DNA of 64,000 bases from Mesobacillus campisalis (GTDB taxonomy: Bacteria > Bacillota > Bacilli > Bacillales > Cytobacillaceae): contig NZ_LAYY01000001.1 of the NCBI RefSeq assembly GCF_000986785.1, positions 372,001 through 436,000 of the forward strand. Direction: 5' to 3'. The position numbers were made by a program, and so were the translations under genes. Every line of letters starts with the position of its first letter. Position 1 is the first letter of the stretch. The notes under the pieces were generated by a model. That model was not told the DNA's origin. It was given only the letters and a program-made list of their open reading frames with translations, and ran no database searches. Shown piece by piece: positions 10,001 through 17,593 of this stretch.

Positions 10001-12900
10001 TCTGTTTCTATTTTTAAAATCGATAAATCAAAACGTTTCTTTAGCTTGGCGGTTACACTATCGCGTTCTTTACCAGCCATGATGACATCGGTTAACTGTG
10101 AGGCAAGCAGTTCAAAATTCTCTTCCCCCATTAAGCTGATATTTGCATTAGGAAGGCTTTGCAGAGAAGGGATCAGTTTATGAAGCAGACTGTACCATTT
10201 GGATGTTTGCTTGTTATCTACAAATCCCAAATCCCTTAAGTGCTGCTCAAACTGCTGCAACTCCGGAATAGCAGCCTCAATGGCTGACAATTCCTCTTTA
10301 ACCGCGTCATGGAGCTGCAGAGAATACTCAGTCTGATTGATGCCAGCCCATGGATTGCTCTTCATATCTCCGACAGTTGACCCGACAACAGCAATGTTTT
10401 CAAGCAGCTGTTTGATCTTTTTAAATGAAGCTTCGTCCATGTTCTTCACTTGATCTCGGTTGAATTCAATAGCTTGGTTCTTTGTTTCAATACTGGAATA
10501 TTCCTCGATCATTTCGAAGATGCTCTGGCCAATGGAGGTTGGCTTGTGCAGATCCTGGACATAGCTGTTCAGTTCCTTCTTTAATTTGCGAATCTCCTCT
10601 GATTCCTCGCTCCAGTTGGTTCCCTTTGTTTTATGCTGGGCGTTGATGGAAGCTTCAAGCTGGGCGAGGATGTCTTTTTTCTGACCTTTATTGGAGTACA
10701 CCTCAAGGCAGAAGTTCCCTAAACCGATGTCGGCAAGCCTCTTTTGCACCACGCTTAATGCAGCCATTTTTTCAGCAACAAATAGCACCGTCTTGCCATT
10801 AGCCATAGCATGGGAAATCATATTGGTGATCGTTTGCGATTTCCCTGATCCCGGAGGTCCATGGAGCACGAAACTGTTGTTTTCACCAGTTGCCAGAATT
10901 GCTTCTTTTTGTGTGCTGTCAGAGCTTAAAGGCGCATAAAGCGTTTCTTCTTCATCTCTTTGAGTTGTGATCGTTTTATTCATTGATTCCGTGATTTCGC
11001 CTAAATAGTTCCCTTCCATCAGGCTTTTCACGACTTTATTTTTCTTTAGTTCTTCTGTGTTGTTTACAAGGTCATTCCACATCACAAATTTCGAAAATGA
11101 AAACAACCCGATGCTGGCCGTCTCATACACGTCCCAGTTTTTCATTTGCATGATCAGTCGCCGCATCGTCGTTAACACTTTTTTCACATCTGCCCCATGC
11201 TCATCCTTTGGGATATCATAGAGCTTGGAAGCATCAATGCCGAACTTTTGTTTCAAATATTCAATGAGCGAAATATTGATTTGGACTTCTTCATCACGGG
11301 CGCGAATATAGTAGCCTTTTTTCGCCGACATCCTTACGAGATCGACAGGCAGCAATAAAATAGGGGCATAGCGCTCTTTCGTGTACGACTTTTCTTCATA
11401 CCACTTCAAAAAGCCAAGCGCGACAAAAAGTGAGTTCGCCCCGCTTTCCTCTAACGTATTTTTCGCTTTTCGGTAAAGGTTCACAAGCTCTTTGTCCAGG
11501 TTAGCCTCGGTTAACGTGGAACGTAACCGGTTGTTTTGCATATCGGCCTGCAGAATTTTGGATTGTAATAATTCTTTCTGCTCCCTAAAGTCCCGGGCAT
11601 TATTCTTCCACTCATTCGGCAGAGGATTGATAAAGACTTTTTGGCCCATGGCCAGGATGTCTTCCGTTTTTGATAAATCCGCGGTAACCAAAGGGATTCC
11701 CTGTGTATGTAAACGATAATTCAACAGATTGTTGCGGAGGCTCATATCGATCAGCTTGTTTTGCCAATAGATGATTTTACTATTCTGCTGGCTTTGCTGA
11801 GTGCCATCTTCCCTTTCCGGGATGACTTCAACTTGGTCAAAAGCCAGGCTGGTAGTTGGTTTAAGTGTTTCTTCTGATTCGACTTCAACCTCCAAATCCC
11901 CGCTTACCCTTTTTAACGGAATCGGCTTAATCTGGCCAATGCGGCTTCGCTGGACATCGATAAAAAAATGAAAGTCATTTAATTTATCCAGGCTTACTTC
12001 TGCCGCTTTGACACCCTCATTGAATGTTGATTCTTTCCTCGTTAATAAGGTCGACTCTACGACGGTCAATTCATGAATGCCGCTTGCCATGTGTTTCGTC
12101 AAGATGCTTTTATCATCCTGAAAACTTTCATAGGCCGTTTGTTCCTTCAGCCAGAAAGCCGGAAAGGCGTGCCCTTTCAGGAACACCACTAGCGGATAGA
12201 TTCCTACGGCTTCGGCACAGGCTGCATACAGCAACGTCAAATCAAGGCATGTGGCTAATCTATGTTCTTTTATGAGATCCGGAAAGCGGATTTTCTGGCC
12301 CTCGTCTTCAAAGCTTGCTGGCGGATTCACATAGGCGATCCCGTACGACTGAATCGCCGAGAAAATCGCCGACAATTGGGCCAGGACACGGTTCGGATCC
12401 CCGCTTTGATAGCCGTCCATTACGTTCGATCCTGTGCTCTTTTCCATAATCGAAGCCGCCTGCCTGACAATCTCATTGATGAAAGGGCGATTCGGCGTGA
12501 TAAAACTTGAAATAATCTCAGGCAGCACAGAAGCACCCGGCCAGGAATCAAAAGACATCACATCAACCGGCAAGTTCTCTTTATAAAGTTCGCGACCACC
12601 ATTTGAAATTTTTAATTGGAGGTTTCCAGATATACTTTCATCCAGGACACTGAGGAATTGGGAGGATAACTGCAGGTCGGGCCTTACTTCTATGAGTTCG
12701 TCGGCTTCCAATTTTTCAATATGTATCGAATAGGGCTCGGCAAAATCCGGATTTGCACTGATTTCCACTTTTATATTGGCCAGAGAATCAGCAGATGTAT
12801 TTTTAATCGATAGAAACTTAACAACAGGAACATGGTTCTGCTGCAGCGCGAAACTTACTTTTTTATCATATTCATAGTGACACTCTATAGCAGGATTCAA
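7096..12900 (-). CDS. DUF4011-helicase-endonuclease protein (Hhe-like defence gene)
   Basis: A giant protein of about 1934 residues. Order of parts: a beta-sandwich N-terminus; a transglutaminase-like stretch around 220-270 (TCLDLTLLYAACAEAVG); DUF4011 around 380-480; a split superfamily 1 helicase with Walker A HGPPGSGKSQT near 690 and DEASQLPTSEA near 1320; helicase motifs V-VI (NVQGDERD, RRLNVAVSRAKKEM); a Vsr/MTES_1575-type endonuclease near 1660 (VDLAVVD, IQIDGHRYAS, KVWSIEWWHD); and a DUF3320-like C-terminus. This is the architecture of the single-gene Hhe anti-phage candidate. Start: AAGGAGGGG lies inside the first codons of the longer frame, 6 bases before a TTG at 12900, so TTG 12900 is preferred to the ATG at 12924. 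It stands alone and is less AT-rich than the SIR2 pair. Confidence 0.85.
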   Translation of the reverse strand: MNPAIECHYEYDKKVSFALQQNHVPVVKFLSIKNTSADSLANIKVEISANPDFAEPYSIHIEKLEADELIEVRPDLQLSSQFLSVLDESISGNLQLKISNGGRELYKENLPVDVMSFDSWPGASVLPEIISSFITPNRPFINEIVRQAASIMEKSTGSNVMDGYQSGDPNRVLAQLSAIFSAIQSYGIAYVNPPASFEDEGQKIRFPDLIKEHRLATCLDLTLLYAACAEAVGIYPLVVFLKGHAFPAFWLKEQTAYESFQDDKSILTKHMASGIHELTVVESTLLTRKESTFNEGVKAAEVSLDKLNDFHFFIDVQRSRIGQIKPIPLKRVSGDLEVEVESEETLKPTTSLAFDQVEVIPEREDGTQQSQQNSKIIYWQNKLIDMSLRNNLLNYRLHTQGIPLVTADLSKTEDILAMGQKVFINPLPNEWKNNARDFREQKELLQSKILQADMQNNRLRSTLTEANLDKELVNLYRKAKNTLEESGANSLFVALGFLKWYEEKSYTKERYAPILLLPVDLVRMSAKKGYYIRARDEEVQINISLIEYLKQKFGIDASKLYDIPKDEHGADVKKVLTTMRRLIMQMKNWDVYETASIGLFSFSKFVMWNDLVNNTEELKKNKVVKSLMEGNYLGEITESMNKTITTQRDEEETLYAPLSSDSTQKEAILATGENNSFVLHGPPGSGKSQTITNMISHAMANGKTVLFVAEKMAALSVVQKRLADIGLGNFCLEVYSNKGQKKDILAQLEASINAQHKTKGTNWSEESEEIRKLKKELNSYVQDLHKPTSIGQSIFEMIEEYSSIETKNQAIEFNRDQVKNMDEASFKKIKQLLENIAVVGSTVGDMKSNPWAGINQTEYSLQLHDAVKEELSAIEAAIPELQQFEQHLRDLGFVDNKQTSKWYSLLHKLIPSLQSLPNANISLMGEENFELLASQLTDVIMAGKERDSVTAKLKKRFDLSILKIETEPLLQELRLAENSWFLKKVLGRNKVAKELKKFLTAKTKIQSGELEEILLSVQTVKKNQEALNDSDSKMKDYFPDLWNGTDGKWPEMEQAIEWMKSVRSSLQEYTEAQSYVSETAEVLQNNKQLFNSSNMQQFLLRHQDNFEDLMRRIQRVETDLLLFKFNEPDHTDWLTAIKEKASTLIRALPQLKDNCQLARAIEEANSFGLQNATNPYIKGQLKNGELLSAYLHGFYRIRIDEEIRSSHSLSQFSKAEFENKLKKFNTLDDELCDLTKLEVYVKLMERVPDLNNVIQSSEPGILLKAIKSKGRGIAIRQLFERIPNLLPKMKPCMLMSPISVAQYLDSSFPKFDFVIFDEASQLPTSEAIGAMARGENVVVVGDPKQLPPTSFFSAQQSEEDFDIQDLESVLDDCLSVRMPQKHLSWHYRSEHESLISFSNNHFYENKLITFPSVDDLQSRVSFKNVKGIYDRGKLRHNKIEAEAVVEEIFSRLNNPQKQHESIGVVTFNQVQQTLIEDLIDERLKEDPSVEKYFTDEVAEPVFVKNLENVQGDERDIILFSVGYGPDKEGHMTLNFGPLNRDGGWRRLNVAVSRAKKEMIIYASMEPDLINLSRTKAEGVHALRAFMEFAKRGNEPVLLENRRQSTGENSATIIPKIQKALEKHGYKTKLNVGSSEFKVDLAVVDMNSDGRYIAAIQIDGHRYASRKTARDRNKLSDLMLGRLGWQIIKVWSIEWWHDENKQIDSILAQLKEIEKRAPATVRQQTDPVVKTKPTIQQKISKLVIPVESTTEEEKYYKPVVLEAVNLPSEAFYTIEGRQMIQQQIKQIIEQEAPISFSQLTKSIIAAWGFTRSGAKIESIIESILSKMKTYQTSDSKGTFLWKDEAQYKSYNEFRLSGQDRRALQDISKEEYANGVIEIMNKALRIPKADLIREVLKQLGYSRTSTQGEKFVQEGIELAVRKGMVSEDSMGFVEVM

Positions 12901-13066
12901 CAAAAACCCCTCCTTATCTTGCATGAAATATAAATTGTTATATCGTATTACCCATTATTATAACAATTTTTAGGAGGGGTTGTTGAAGGATGGAGAAAAT
13001 GGGGTTGGAAATAGCGGTTTTTTTATATTATATGGAAAAAAGCATAACCATTAATTTATGTTAAAA

Positions 13067-13561
13067 TTATGGATATGTAATTTTTCCTGTTTCTACTAAT
13101 TCCTTCAAACCTAAAAACATATAATACCAACCTTGTTCGGTCTCTTTTTTCCAATCTTCATGTGCTTTTTCAATATCTTCCTTGGTCCAGCCTTCTTCAT
13201 GGATTACGTTAATTTCTTGTGTGAAGGTCATTTCACAGCCTGATTCAAGCGGTTGGATTTCCACTGTAATGTCGTCTGCTAAATCACTAAATTGTGGCAT
13301 TTTGAAGGTGAAAATGAGTTTTTTTGGTGGATCCACCACTTTGTATTCTCCAATAGCTCGGTAATCTTTCCCATCTCGATGATCCACAATTTCCCATGTT
13401 CCGCCGACACGGGGATCACTCTTTGCGACTTTATTTGTATTCTCCATGGTGAACATCCATTTTTTAATCACATCTCCGTTAGTCCATGCGTCAAACACTT
13501 TTTCTGATGGTACTTCAAATGTGCGTTTCATAATAAGGGTTGTTACTGATGTTTTTGTCAT
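13067..13561 (-). CDS. SRPBCC (AHSA1/START-like) domain protein
   Basis: A 164-residue SRPBCC-fold protein of the activator of Hsp90 homologue 1-like group. The hallmark start RTFEVPSEKVFDAWTN, the central GGTWEIVD, and EGWTKEDIEKAHEDWKKE before the final helix are visible. Members bind hydrophobic ligands in a deep pocket, and most Bacillus paralogues have no known ligand. The ATG at 13561 is preferred because GGAGAGG lies 9 bases before it; two upstream ATGs are too close to, or before, that site. It follows arsI by 160 bases on the same strand, and in some genomes SRPBCC genes are ArsR-controlled, but a functional link is only a guess. Confidence 0.85.
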   Translation of the reverse strand: MTKTSVTTLIMKRTFEVPSEKVFDAWTNGDVIKKWMFTMENTNKVAKSDPRVGGTWEIVDHRDGKDYRAIGEYKVVDPPKKLIFTFKMPQFSDLADDITVEIQPLESGCEMTFTQEINVIHEEGWTKEDIEKAHEDWKKETEQGWYYMFLGLKELVETGKITYP

Positions 13562-13722
13562 CTGAACCATCCTCTCCAACGGTTATTTTATTGTTGATTA
13601 TATATTACATTTTGGTTCCCAGATAACGAGAGTAAGTGTTGCAATAAAATATTGTTGCCACTATTGCTGTAATCACTAAATTAAAACTCCATCACTTACA
13701 CGGTGTACACATTTACTTCTTA

Positions 13723-14160
13723 TTAGCAGCAAGAACTACCAGGATCTCCAATTGGAGCCACACAACATGAAGTAGATCCTATTTTATGGACATCACTATC
13801 AGCTTTTGTAAAGAAAAACTCCCACTCATTTCTGTCTGGATCTGTTACCCAAAATTTATCTTGTACGGCATAACAACACGTTGTATCCATTTCATCGCGT
13901 GCAAAAAACCCTTCTTTTTCTAGTCTTTCCCTGTGAGCTGTAATTTCCTCCCTCGTTTCAACTTGAAAACCGAAATGATTGACCTGATTCCCGTTCACTT
14001 CATCTCGAACATTTAAAGTAAAATTAAGTCCAGGGCTTTCTAGTAAGAATTTAGCATAATCAGTTTTTACCTTTACAGGTTGTTCTCCAAATACCTTTTG
14101 GTAAAACTCAATGGATTTTTCCAAATTCGTAACATTAATTCCAACGTGAACAAATTTCAT
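13723..14160 (-). CDS. arsI: ArsI/CadI-family C-As lyase (VOC dioxygenase)
   Basis: A 145-residue vicinal-oxygen-chelate enzyme that cleaves the carbon-arsenic bond of trivalent organoarsenicals such as methylarsenite, using Fe(II) and O2. The Fe ligands of the family are in place (His5, His62, Glu114), as is the substrate thiol pair in DTTCCYA (Cys95-Cys96). The C-terminus carries extra Cys pairs (132-133 and 144-145) that could also bind arsenic. The ATG at 14160 starts the conserved MKFVHVGINV; an upstream ATG adds 12 residues not seen in the family. It lies 63 bases downstream of arsR in the same operon. No arsB, acr3 or arsC is nearby, so the pair may serve organoarsenicals alone. Confidence 0.9.
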   Translation of the reverse strand: MKFVHVGINVTNLEKSIEFYQKVFGEQPVKVKTDYAKFLLESPGLNFTLNVRDEVNGNQVNHFGFQVETREEITAHRERLEKEGFFARDEMDTTCCYAVQDKFWVTDPDRNEWEFFFTKADSDVHKIGSTSCCVAPIGDPGSSCC

Positions 14161-14223
14161 GAACAATTCCTCCCATGGTTTTGGATGATTAATCAAAAGA
14201 ATTTGATTTAATAGCTAAAAAAA

Positions 14224-14538
14224 TTAGCAGCAGGTTCCTTTTCCAGTTTTTCTAAATACACAACAAAGTTCTTCTGATAATAAATTATTTAATTCACCAT
14301 CATTCAAATCATAATAGCTCCAAGTTCCTCTTGTTTCCTTTGTTATCAAGTTTGCATCCAATAAAATTTTAAGGTGATAAGAAAGTTTGGATTGGGTCAT
14401 CCCTAGCGTTTCTGTTAAATCACATACACATGTTTGGCCTTTTTGACAAAGCTCATACATGATTTCTAATCGTTTCTGATCAGCTAAAGCTTTAAATTTC
14501 TTTTCATATTGTCCAAACTGATTTGTCATTACAGTCAT
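14224..14538 (-). CDS. arsR: ArsR-family arsenic-responsive repressor
   Basis: A 104-residue winged-helix SmtB/ArsR protein. The metalloid site is visible in TCVCDLTE (CxC in helix alpha3), followed by the DNA-recognition stretch GMTQSKLSYHLKILLDANL. The C-terminus adds ELCCVF and a final GTCC, so more thiols are available for As(III) or MAs(III). The start at 14538 is chosen because AAAGGAA precedes it by about 8 bases, and residues upstream of it fall in the operator region. It is the first gene of an arsR-arsI operon and is expected to repress it until arsenic binds. Confidence 0.88.
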   Translation of the reverse strand: MTVMTNQFGQYEKKFKALADQKRLEIMYELCQKGQTCVCDLTETLGMTQSKLSYHLKILLDANLITKETRGTWSYYDLNDGELNNLLSEELCCVFRKTGKGTCC

Positions 14539-14554
14539 GTAAAGCTTTCCTTTC

Positions 14555-14570
14555 ATCAATTTTTTTTGAT
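14555..14570. promoter_or_regulatory. Putative ArsR operator
   Basis: The inverted repeat ATCAATTTTTTTTGAT (ATCAA-N6-TTGAT) lies 17 bases before the arsR ATG. It matches the AT-rich inverted repeats bound by ArsR proteins in Bacillus-type ars operons. A second half-site-like ATCAAATTTTTTT lies at 14614-14626. Autoregulation is inferred. Confidence 0.6.
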
Positions 14571-14640
14571 ATTTAAAGTATACTAAATACCTTCCTGAAT
14601 ATGCAAACAATAAATCAAATTTTTTTAATTCACTTTGATT

Positions 14641-14996
14641 GAAGCTTTCCTCTCTACTACGCTAAAGGGTGCCTGACCCCCGTTATTTCGCTACTACGTT
14701 AAAGGGTGCCTCGTTAGTGTTAACCCCGCGTAAAGTTTTGGTTAAGAATATCCCTTTGACATGGACTGGGTAAGTATAGAGGGAATACAAGATATGGAGG
14801 AAAAACCTTGGGATGCAGCATGCCAAACGCTCCGCACTCCCATTCGCTTAGCGTGCCAATTTATTAAGCTACCACAATTGGGACAAATCCACCCATGGAT
14901 TTCAGGACTTTTATCCCTCTTTCTCCTTACAAATATGGTTTATAGTAAGATAGTATTCTAAAAAAACACAAAAATAGACAAAAAAGGTGGGGAATA
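14641..14996. other. Gap with a 20-base direct repeat
   Basis: Two near-identical copies of CTACTACGCTAAAGGGTGCC occur at about 14656-14675 and 14692-14711 (C/T difference at one base). They belong to the 'GGGTGCC' intergenic repeats also seen near 56270 and 56540. A 66-codon open frame at 14761-14961 has no ribosome binding site or recognisable features and is not called a gene. GGTGGGG just before 14997 is the ribosome binding site of the amidase. Confidence 0.5.
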
Positions 14997-16430
14997 GTGA
15001 AAACTGTATCATTTGTATCTAGAGTCATTTGCATCCTGGTTATTTTCACTCTGTTTGTTTCGATTGATGGCAATAGAGCGGAGGCCGCCTATACCTATCA
15101 GGAAAAGGTCAATGTGGACATCCTGAATGTACGTGCCAACGCCGGCACAGGCTATGCCATCATAGGGAAACTGAAGAAAGATCAAGTCGTAACCGTTCAC
15201 GCTAATCGACAAGGATGGTCAAAAATCGCCTTTGGACAAGGATACGGCTGGGTTTCATCACAATATTTGACAAACGTCACAAGGACCGGCTATGTCAACG
15301 CAACCACTCTGAACGTGAGAAGTGCACCGAGCACAACCGCCAGAATCCTGACACAAGTAGGCACAGGCACCGCTGTTACTGTTCAAGGGAAGGACGGAAG
15401 CTGGATGAGGGTATACATCCCGTCCAAAAGAATCACGGGGTGGGTGCACGGAGACTATATCTCTAACAAAGCGGCGACATCTACTGCTTCACAGCCTTCA
15501 ACCTGGACCGGCTATGTCACCGCAACGACCCTGAACGTCAGAAGTGCACCGAGTACAACCGCCAGAATCCTGACGCAAATAGGCTCAGGCACGGCGGTTA
15601 CCGTTCAGGGGAAAGACGGAAGTTGGATGAAGGTATACATCCCATCTAAAAAAGTGACGGGATGGGTACATAGCGATTACATCTCCGATAAATCATCTGC
15701 CTCGGCACAAGTCGTACTACTGCATAACACAAATCTGCGCCGAGGCCCGGGAACCAGCTACGGAATCATCTCCGTTGAACCAGCTGGAACTTCTCTGACA
15801 AAAATCGGTCAATCCAACGACTGGATCCAGGTGAGAAGAAAAGACGGCGTCACCGGCTGGGTGGCAGGCTGGCTTGTAGGAAGTGCTCAAAGCTCTCCGC
15901 TAAAAGGCAAAACCGTCGTGCTTGATCCAGGCCATGGAGGAATCGATGGCGGCGCGAGCGGCAGGCTGTATGTAGAAAAAAGACTGAACCTTAGCACAGC
16001 GCTCAAACTGGGAAGCCTCCTGCAGCAAGCTGGGGCAAAAGTGATCTACACTCGCAGCAGCGACATCTATGTCTCCCTTAATCAAAGGGTGGCAATCAGC
16101 AACCAGTCAAACGCCGATGCCTTCATAAGCATTCATTATAATTCCTGCACAGGAGTCTGCTCCGGGATCGAGACGTTTTACTACAGCATGTCTAAAGACA
16201 GTGTGCTGGCCCGTTCCATCCAGAACAACCTGATTAAATCCACTCAGCTTAGAGACCGCGGGACCAAATACGGCGCGTACCGAATCATCCGCAACAACCA
16301 GCGTCCCGCAGCTCTGGTGGAGCTTGGCTTCCTGACCAATCCGACTGAAGAACGCCTGATTGGCTCCATCTCACACCAGAAAAAGGCTGCACAAGGGATT
16401 TACAATGGATTGGTGGAGTATTTGAAATAG
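14997..16430 (+). CDS. Secreted N-acetylmuramoyl-L-alanine amidase with four SH3 domains
   Basis: A 477-residue cell-wall hydrolase. A signal peptide at 1-30 (hydrophobic FVSRVICILVIFTLFVSI, cleavage near AEA) is followed by four bacterial SH3_3 repeats at about 33-92, 95-155, 170-229 and 233-294. The second and third are nearly identical, so one is a recent duplication. The Amidase_3 domain spans about 302-476, with DPGHGG (zinc His), EKRLNL (zinc Glu), SIHYNS (zinc His) and the catalytic VELGFLTN. It cuts the bond between muramic acid and the stem peptide, and the SH3 repeats anchor it to the wall. GTG start with GGTGGGG 5-6 bases before it. Monocistronic; a strong terminator follows. Confidence 0.93.
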   Translation: MKTVSFVSRVICILVIFTLFVSIDGNRAEAAYTYQEKVNVDILNVRANAGTGYAIIGKLKKDQVVTVHANRQGWSKIAFGQGYGWVSSQYLTNVTRTGYVNATTLNVRSAPSTTARILTQVGTGTAVTVQGKDGSWMRVYIPSKRITGWVHGDYISNKAATSTASQPSTWTGYVTATTLNVRSAPSTTARILTQIGSGTAVTVQGKDGSWMKVYIPSKKVTGWVHSDYISDKSSASAQVVLLHNTNLRRGPGTSYGIISVEPAGTSLTKIGQSNDWIQVRRKDGVTGWVAGWLVGSAQSSPLKGKTVVLDPGHGGIDGGASGRLYVEKRLNLSTALKLGSLLQQAGAKVIYTRSSDIYVSLNQRVAISNQSNADAFISIHYNSCTGVCSGIETFYYSMSKDSVLARSIQNNLIKSTQLRDRGTKYGAYRIIRNNQRPAALVELGFLTNPTEERLIGSISHQKKAAQGIYNGLVEYLK

Positions 16431-16510
16431 CATAATCAAAAAAAGCCAGGATAAAGTTCGAGGCCCCTGAAAATCTTTCGTTTTTTGTTGGCTTTCTCCA
16501 ATGGGCACAG

Positions 16511-16558
16511 AAAAAAGCCGACCCACTTCCGTTTTTTACGAGTTGGGTCGGCTTTTTC
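16511..16558. terminator. Strong bidirectional terminator
   Basis: AAAAAGCCGACCCA and TGGGTCGGCTTTTT form a 14-bp stem around a 13- to 18-base loop, with A and T runs on either side. It ends the amidase transcript. Confidence 0.88.
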
Positions 16559-16869
16559 TTATACTCAAGGTCTGTAACTATCTTTTGTTACCCTAGTAGC
16601 TTTAGTATTCTTTCTTATTCATAGTAAATATGGCCATGGACCTTATAACTCCAATTAGACAGGGGGATATCCTTTAGTTCGCTATTGATGTAACCAACCA
16701 ATGTGTATGACCACACTTACACTAAACAAGTGTTTTCAAATAGCTTATTTAACCAATTTTACTGTAATGATTCCACGCTTATAACTATTGATAACGCTAT
16801 GCATGTAAGCTTACAAGACCTCTAGTTAGTTAGAGGTTCCTTTATAAAAGGCTCTGTTAATATTCATTT

Positions 16870-17090
16870 AATTATTAAGGGGAGAATTTCCGGTTATTGT
16901 ACGCAGAGGTACCATAAAAAGCAGAGATAAGGGGAGAAATTTCCCTTATCTTCAGAAAACAAGGCAAATCCATAGATTCTGAGCCCGATAGCCGGAAAAA
17001 CTCCTCTTATTTTAAGAGAAATATCGTTATTTCCCGATTTAACCGGACTTTCTCCCTTTATTTTCAGGGAGACCTGTACTTCCCCCAAAG
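16870..17090. repeat. Cluster of four degenerate AATAAGGGGAGAA repeats
   Basis: Four copies of a roughly 25-base unit related to AATAAGGGGAGAATTTCCGG are packed here. Two are on the plus strand (about 16873-16897 and 16925-16947) and two on the minus strand (about 16994-17022 and 17040-17070). The open frame spanning them (16894-17088) is explained by the repeats, so it is not called a gene. The preceding part of the gap (16559-16869) holds only a small hairpin, ACCTCTAGTTAGTTAGAGGT, at about 16819-16838. Confidence 0.55.
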
Positions 17091-17093
17091 AAG

Positions 17094-17422
17094 GAAGTAC
17101 AATTCATCCCCCTACTCTCACATTTCATCTCCCCCTCACAATAACCCCCGCTACCGCCGGAAACCTCTCAAACTCCTTCTTCATCTCCCGAAACGAAATT
17201 ACTTCATTTCCCCTGACAAGCTCGAAATCCAGGCAAGATTCGTGACAGTTCAATGGGCGTTGCCGAAAATTCCTAGTGAAGAATTGGATTGCCTCCAGTT
17301 CGCGGCCGGCAAAGATAAAGACAAACTCCTTTGCACTTTTTTTCAGGGAGTAGATGCCGACCTTATGAAAACCTAGGAAGTTGTTATCAACCAATTCTCT
17401 TACTTTCTTGCGATCGGCTTGG
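17094..17422. repeat. 329-bp direct repeat, left copy (flanks AAA cassette)
   Basis: Ungapped match to 21569-21897 at a constant offset of 4475 bases, with roughly one difference in ten. The repeat contains the 3' two-thirds of the small gene at 21600-22019. Here that gene copy is truncated: its frame reads from about 17424 down to a stop at 17125 with no start codon of its own. Confidence 0.9.
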
Positions 17423-17424
17423 GT
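17125..17424 (-). pseudogene. Truncated copy of the 139-residue phage-module gene
   Basis: The last ~95 codons of the gene at 21600-22019 are repeated here (shared NNFLGFHKVGIYSLK, NCHESCLDFELVRGNEV and RFPAVAGV). The N-terminal 45 residues are missing: at 17423 the sequence switches abruptly to unrelated DNA that encodes a plus-strand gene end. It is a dead fragment left by the duplication that produced the cassette's flanking repeats. Confidence 0.85.
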
Positions 17425-17562
17425 AAGGTTAATTTAAAAATAACAGACAGTAACTTCAATTATTCAGACGAAGAAGTCACCGTGGAGAAGAACCTGGTGA
17501 GGTATAATTTTAAGTTTTCCGAGGAGTATGGGGTGCTGTTTACAGCATCTAAAGTGAATTGA
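17423..17562 (+). pseudogene. 3' end of a truncated plus-strand gene
   Basis: Immediately after the repeat boundary, the plus strand reads an open frame ending at TGA 17562. It includes NLKITDSNFNYSDEEVTV and NLVRYNFKFSEEYGVLFTA, amino-acid choices that look coded rather than random, and a hairpin follows. No start belongs to it; upstream of 17423 the frame runs into antisense repeat sequence. The family is not recognised. It looks like a host gene decapitated when the repeat/cassette segment arrived. Confidence 0.6.
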
Positions 17563-17567
17563 TTAGT

Positions 17568-17593
17568 AGAGCCCGCTAACGCTTAGCAGGCTC
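17568..17593. terminator. Hairpin between the gene remnant and the cassette end
   Basis: GAGCCCGCTAA-CGC-TTAGCAGGCTC forms an 11-bp stem with one mismatch. It lies directly after the stop of the radical-SAM gene (17594) and just after the plus-strand remnant. It has only short T runs, so it may be a weak bidirectional terminator. Confidence 0.55.

Noticed and set aside
14761-14961. 66-codon open frame
   Set aside because: No ribosome binding site, no protein-like pattern, next to repeats.
16894-17088. 64-codon minus-strand frame with internal repeats
   Set aside because: Fully explained by the degenerate AATAAGGGGAGAA repeats.
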